A stretch of 54,328 nt of DNA, from NCBI GenBank assembly GCA_964397555.1, contig CAYNJF010000016.1, positions 1-54,328 on the forward strand, written 5' to 3'. The translations under genes and the position numbers were made by a program. This DNA comes from CAYNJF01 sp964397555 (lineage in GTDB: Bacteria > Pseudomonadota > Gammaproteobacteria > Berkiellales > Berkiellaceae). The notes beneath the pieces were generated by a model. That model was given only the letters and a program-made list of their open reading frames with translations. It searched no databases and was not told the DNA's origin. Of this stretch, positions 52,235 through 54,328 are shown in pieces; the stretch's first letter is position 1, and the number at the start of each line of letters is the position of its first letter.

Positions 52235-54328
52235 GCGACAGGACTGATCTTGAATTAAATCAATCATCTGCTCTAGCGGCTGCGGCTTATGATAGTGATA
52301 ACCTTGGGCAATATCACAGCCGATATCACGTAAAAATTCAACATGAGCCTTGGTTTCAACGCCTTCGGCTACGATGTTAATGTTAAGATTTTTAGCAAAC
52401 ATCAAGATGGATTTTATGATCGTCTCCGAGCTTTCATCCATACCGATTTGAGAGATAAAGGATTTATCAATCTTTAGAGTGTCTAAGGGTAAAATGTTAA
52501 TGTAGCTAAGGGAAGAGTAGCCCGTTCCAAAATCATCAATGGCTAATTTAATCCCCATGTCACTTAAGGTGGTTAAATACTTAACCGACTTATCCGTGGC
52601 TTCAATGACATAGCTCTCAGTGACCTCAAATTGAATTTGATAAGGGCTACAACTTGTACTTTTAAGTTTTTCTTGCACGTGCTCAATAAACTCAGGGGTT
52701 TTCAATTGTTTCGCAGATACGTTAATGGACATGGTGATCAAGCGATCACTTGTTCGATTCAATTCTTCTAGCACTTCAATCGAGCGATCAAAAATCCAGA
52801 AGCCCACCTCATGGATAAGACCGGACTCTTCAAGATATGGAATGAACTTTGCTGGAGAAACAAATACGCCAGGCTCAACTTGCCAGCGTATTAGGGCCTC
52901 ACATCCGCATATTTCTTCTGAGGCAAACGAGACAAGAGGTTGAAAATAAAGCTCAAAAGCCCCCTCATCCACTGCTCGTTTTAACTTCATCATCAGATCA
53001 AGCTTTTCTTTGACTTCAACCTGATCCGCAAATTGATAAAAAGCGAAATCGTTTTTGCCGTCGTGTTTTGCTTTATACAACGCTATATCAGCCGATTTTG
53101 ATAATTCAGAAGCATCGTATCCAGTAAATTTCGTAGACGAAACACCGATACTTAACGTAACATCAACTTCATATTCATTAACATGGTAAGTCCCGGATAC
53201 AATGCTTCTTATTTGTTTAACCAGTTCAATCACATCATCCTCAGTGCGAGAATCATCAATGATAATAGCAAACTCATCTCCGCCGATGCGTGCGACAAAA
53301 TCATGAACATTAAGAAGCGTGATTAAATTATGACTTACCCCTTCGAGTAGCTTATCACCTACGAAATGACCAAGACTATCGTTGATGTCTTTAAAGTTAT
53401 CAATATCTATGAAGATTAAGTGCAAACAAGCATTTAAACGTTCATATTTGTTTAATATTTGATTGAGATAATCATTATAATAATCTCTATTCGCAACTCC
53501 AGTTAAAGAGTCGTGCGTGGCCGTATAAAGGAGTTTATCTTCTGTATTCTTGTGTGCACTGATATCGAAACCAATGATGATGTATCCAGAGTGGTGATTT
53601 TTATCATCAACTAAGGGCGCAAGTGAAATGGAGGATGGAAAATAGTCCGATTTTCTTCGAATCATGACTTCAACGGAGTCACGACCTTCTTTTTCCATAA
53701 AATCGACGAATTCTTCACCATCTTTAAATTCAATGTGATTGACATACCGATTTTGCAGTGCATCTTGGATTATAAACTCACTGAAGATAAAATCTGTGAT
53801 ATCACGTCCCAACGCTTGTGACGAACTTATGCCAATTTTATGCTCAGAGCCCATATTAAATGATGTCACCTTGTAGTACTGATCGAGCGTTAAGATCATG
53901 CAATCCGTACCATTAATGATGGCATTCATAATACCATTCGTTTTTATGAGCTCATTGAGCGAAATCTCTAGTGCAAGCTTGGTTTGACTTAACTCTTTAT
54001 AGGGGTTTACGAAGGTAGAGTAACTCATGATAAAAAAGATAAGAAGCGTTAATACAGCAGAAATAGTAAATGCTAGATAAAATTCATGGAGCAAGCTTTG
54101 TTGCTCTGCAGCGATAGCATGCGTGTCAAAAAAGAGCTTAAAAGAAATATCGAAAAGATTGAGTTTTGCTTCTTTGCTGATGTATTCGATATTGTCCTGA
54201 AAATCAATCAGGACATTGCTTCCGTTCGCAAATAACTGTATCGCCCTTTCAAACATGATGGGCTCATAACCAAGAATCTTATTGATATCAAAGGGAAAGT
54301 GAGCCACCATAACCCCTTCAGCAAAGCC
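52226..54328 (-). CDS. PAS-GGDEF-EAL c-di-GMP signalling protein (5' end cut by window)
   Basis: The reading frame is open to the right edge, so the true start lies beyond it. Visible order: an extracellular/periplasmic sensor ending near residue 80 of the visible part, a membrane helix (YLAFTISAVLTLLIFFIMSY), a coiled linker, a PAS domain, a GGDEF domain with intact RIGGDEFAII near residue 343, and an EAL domain with CEALIRW near 465, DDFGTGYSSLSYIN near 590 and VAEGVET near 650. Both active-site signatures look complete, so it could synthesise and degrade c-di-GMP. It converges with the Ulp1-like gene over nine bases. Confidence 0.93.
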   Translation of the reverse strand, partial: GFAEGVMVAHFPFDINKILGYEPIMFERAIQLFANGSNVLIDFQDNIEYISKEAKLNLFDISFKLFFDTHAIAAEQQSLLHEFYLAFTISAVLTLLIFFIMSYSTFVNPYKELSQTKLALEISLNELIKTNGIMNAIINGTDCMILTLDQYYKVTSFNMGSEHKIGISSSQALGRDITDFIFSEFIIQDALQNRYVNHIEFKDGEEFVDFMEKEGRDSVEVMIRRKSDYFPSSISLAPLVDDKNHHSGYIIIGFDISAHKNTEDKLLYTATHDSLTGVANRDYYNDYLNQILNKYERLNACLHLIFIDIDNFKDINDSLGHFVGDKLLEGVSHNLITLLNVHDFVARIGGDEFAIIIDDSRTEDDVIELVKQIRSIVSGTYHVNEYEVDVTLSIGVSSTKFTGYDASELSKSADIALYKAKHDGKNDFAFYQFADQVEVKEKLDLMMKLKRAVDEGAFELYFQPLVSFASEEICGCEALIRWQVEPGVFVSPAKFIPYLEESGLIHEVGFWIFDRSIEVLEELNRTSDRLITMSINVSAKQLKTPEFIEHVQEKLKSTSCSPYQIQFEVTESYVIEATDKSVKYLTTLSDMGIKLAIDDFGTGYSSLSYINILPLDTLKIDKSFISQIGMDESSETIIKSILMFAKNLNINIVAEGVETKAHVEFLRDIGCDIAQGYHYHKPQPLEQMIDLIQDQSCRSA

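Noticed and set aside
1..54328. Search by eye for CRISPR arrays, insertion sequences, transposases, integrases, rRNA and tRNA genes
   Set aside because: No regularly spaced repeats, transposase or integrase motifs, or structural RNA genes were recognised. A tRNA scan would be needed to be certain about tRNAs.

Overview
The window looks like chromosomal DNA from a host-associated gammaproteobacterium. The genome is moderately AT-rich, and housekeeping genes (nhaA, asnS, gloA, MATE and MFS transporters, an OprP-type porin) are interleaved with long proteins of eukaryotic domain type. These include a Ulp1-like SUMO/ubiquitin-like protease, a U-box protein, a RasGEF-like giant, a DxD glycosyltransferase ending in an IQ motif, and an LHH nuclease whose N-terminus resembles a mitochondrial presequence. 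Together with a UhpC/GlpT-type organophosphate transporter, this mix fits an intracellular lineage such as Legionellales (Legionella, Coxiella, Berkiella, Aquicella relatives). That placement is inference: no secretion-system gene, rRNA or species marker is present.

Left part (1-9.4 kb): an unrecognised 616-residue protein, nhaA, a DASH-type cryptochrome, a zinc-ribbon Nudix hydrolase coupled to an SGNH hydrolase, an LCM-family methyltransferase, and a DUF389 membrane protein overlapping a 2H phosphoesterase.

Carotenoid region (9.4-18.2 kb): a PAS-LuxR regulator precedes a tightly overlapping operon crtE-crtI-crtB-crtY-crtZ-RND pump. The enzymes should take farnesyl diphosphate through phytoene, lycopene and beta-carotene to zeaxanthin. 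A 20-bp imperfect palindrome and a hairpin sit between the regulator and crtE. A class I photolyase at 23.8-25.2 kb and the DASH cryptochrome add to a light-stress theme.

Middle (18.3-31.4 kb): a small double-glycine-leader peptide; a PlpD-like patatin/beta-barrel protein translationally coupled to a small secreted protein; an O-methyltransferase-like protein; a secreted protein with a TTG start behind a perfect Shine-Dalgarno sequence; an SDR; the photolyase; three tandem uncharacterised genes that all seem to carry degenerate response-regulator-receiver folds; asnS behind an extended -10 promoter; and a MATE exporter.

Right part (31.4-54.3 kb) is the accessory, effector-like region. It holds many unrecognised proteins, the U-box/coiled-coil protein, a TPR secreted protein, the UhpC-like transporter, the IQ-motif glycosyltransferase, a two-helix membrane protein, gloA, a lipoprotein/HDAC-family pair, the porin, the RasGEF-like giant, a bitopic protein, a GG-leader peptide with an orphan RelB/DinJ protein, the LHH nuclease and the Ulp1-like protease. 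The window ends inside a PAS-GGDEF-EAL c-di-GMP enzyme. No rRNA, tRNA, CRISPR array or insertion sequence was recognised. Where several starts were possible, the one with the best ribosome-binding site or first ATG was chosen, and the entry says so.
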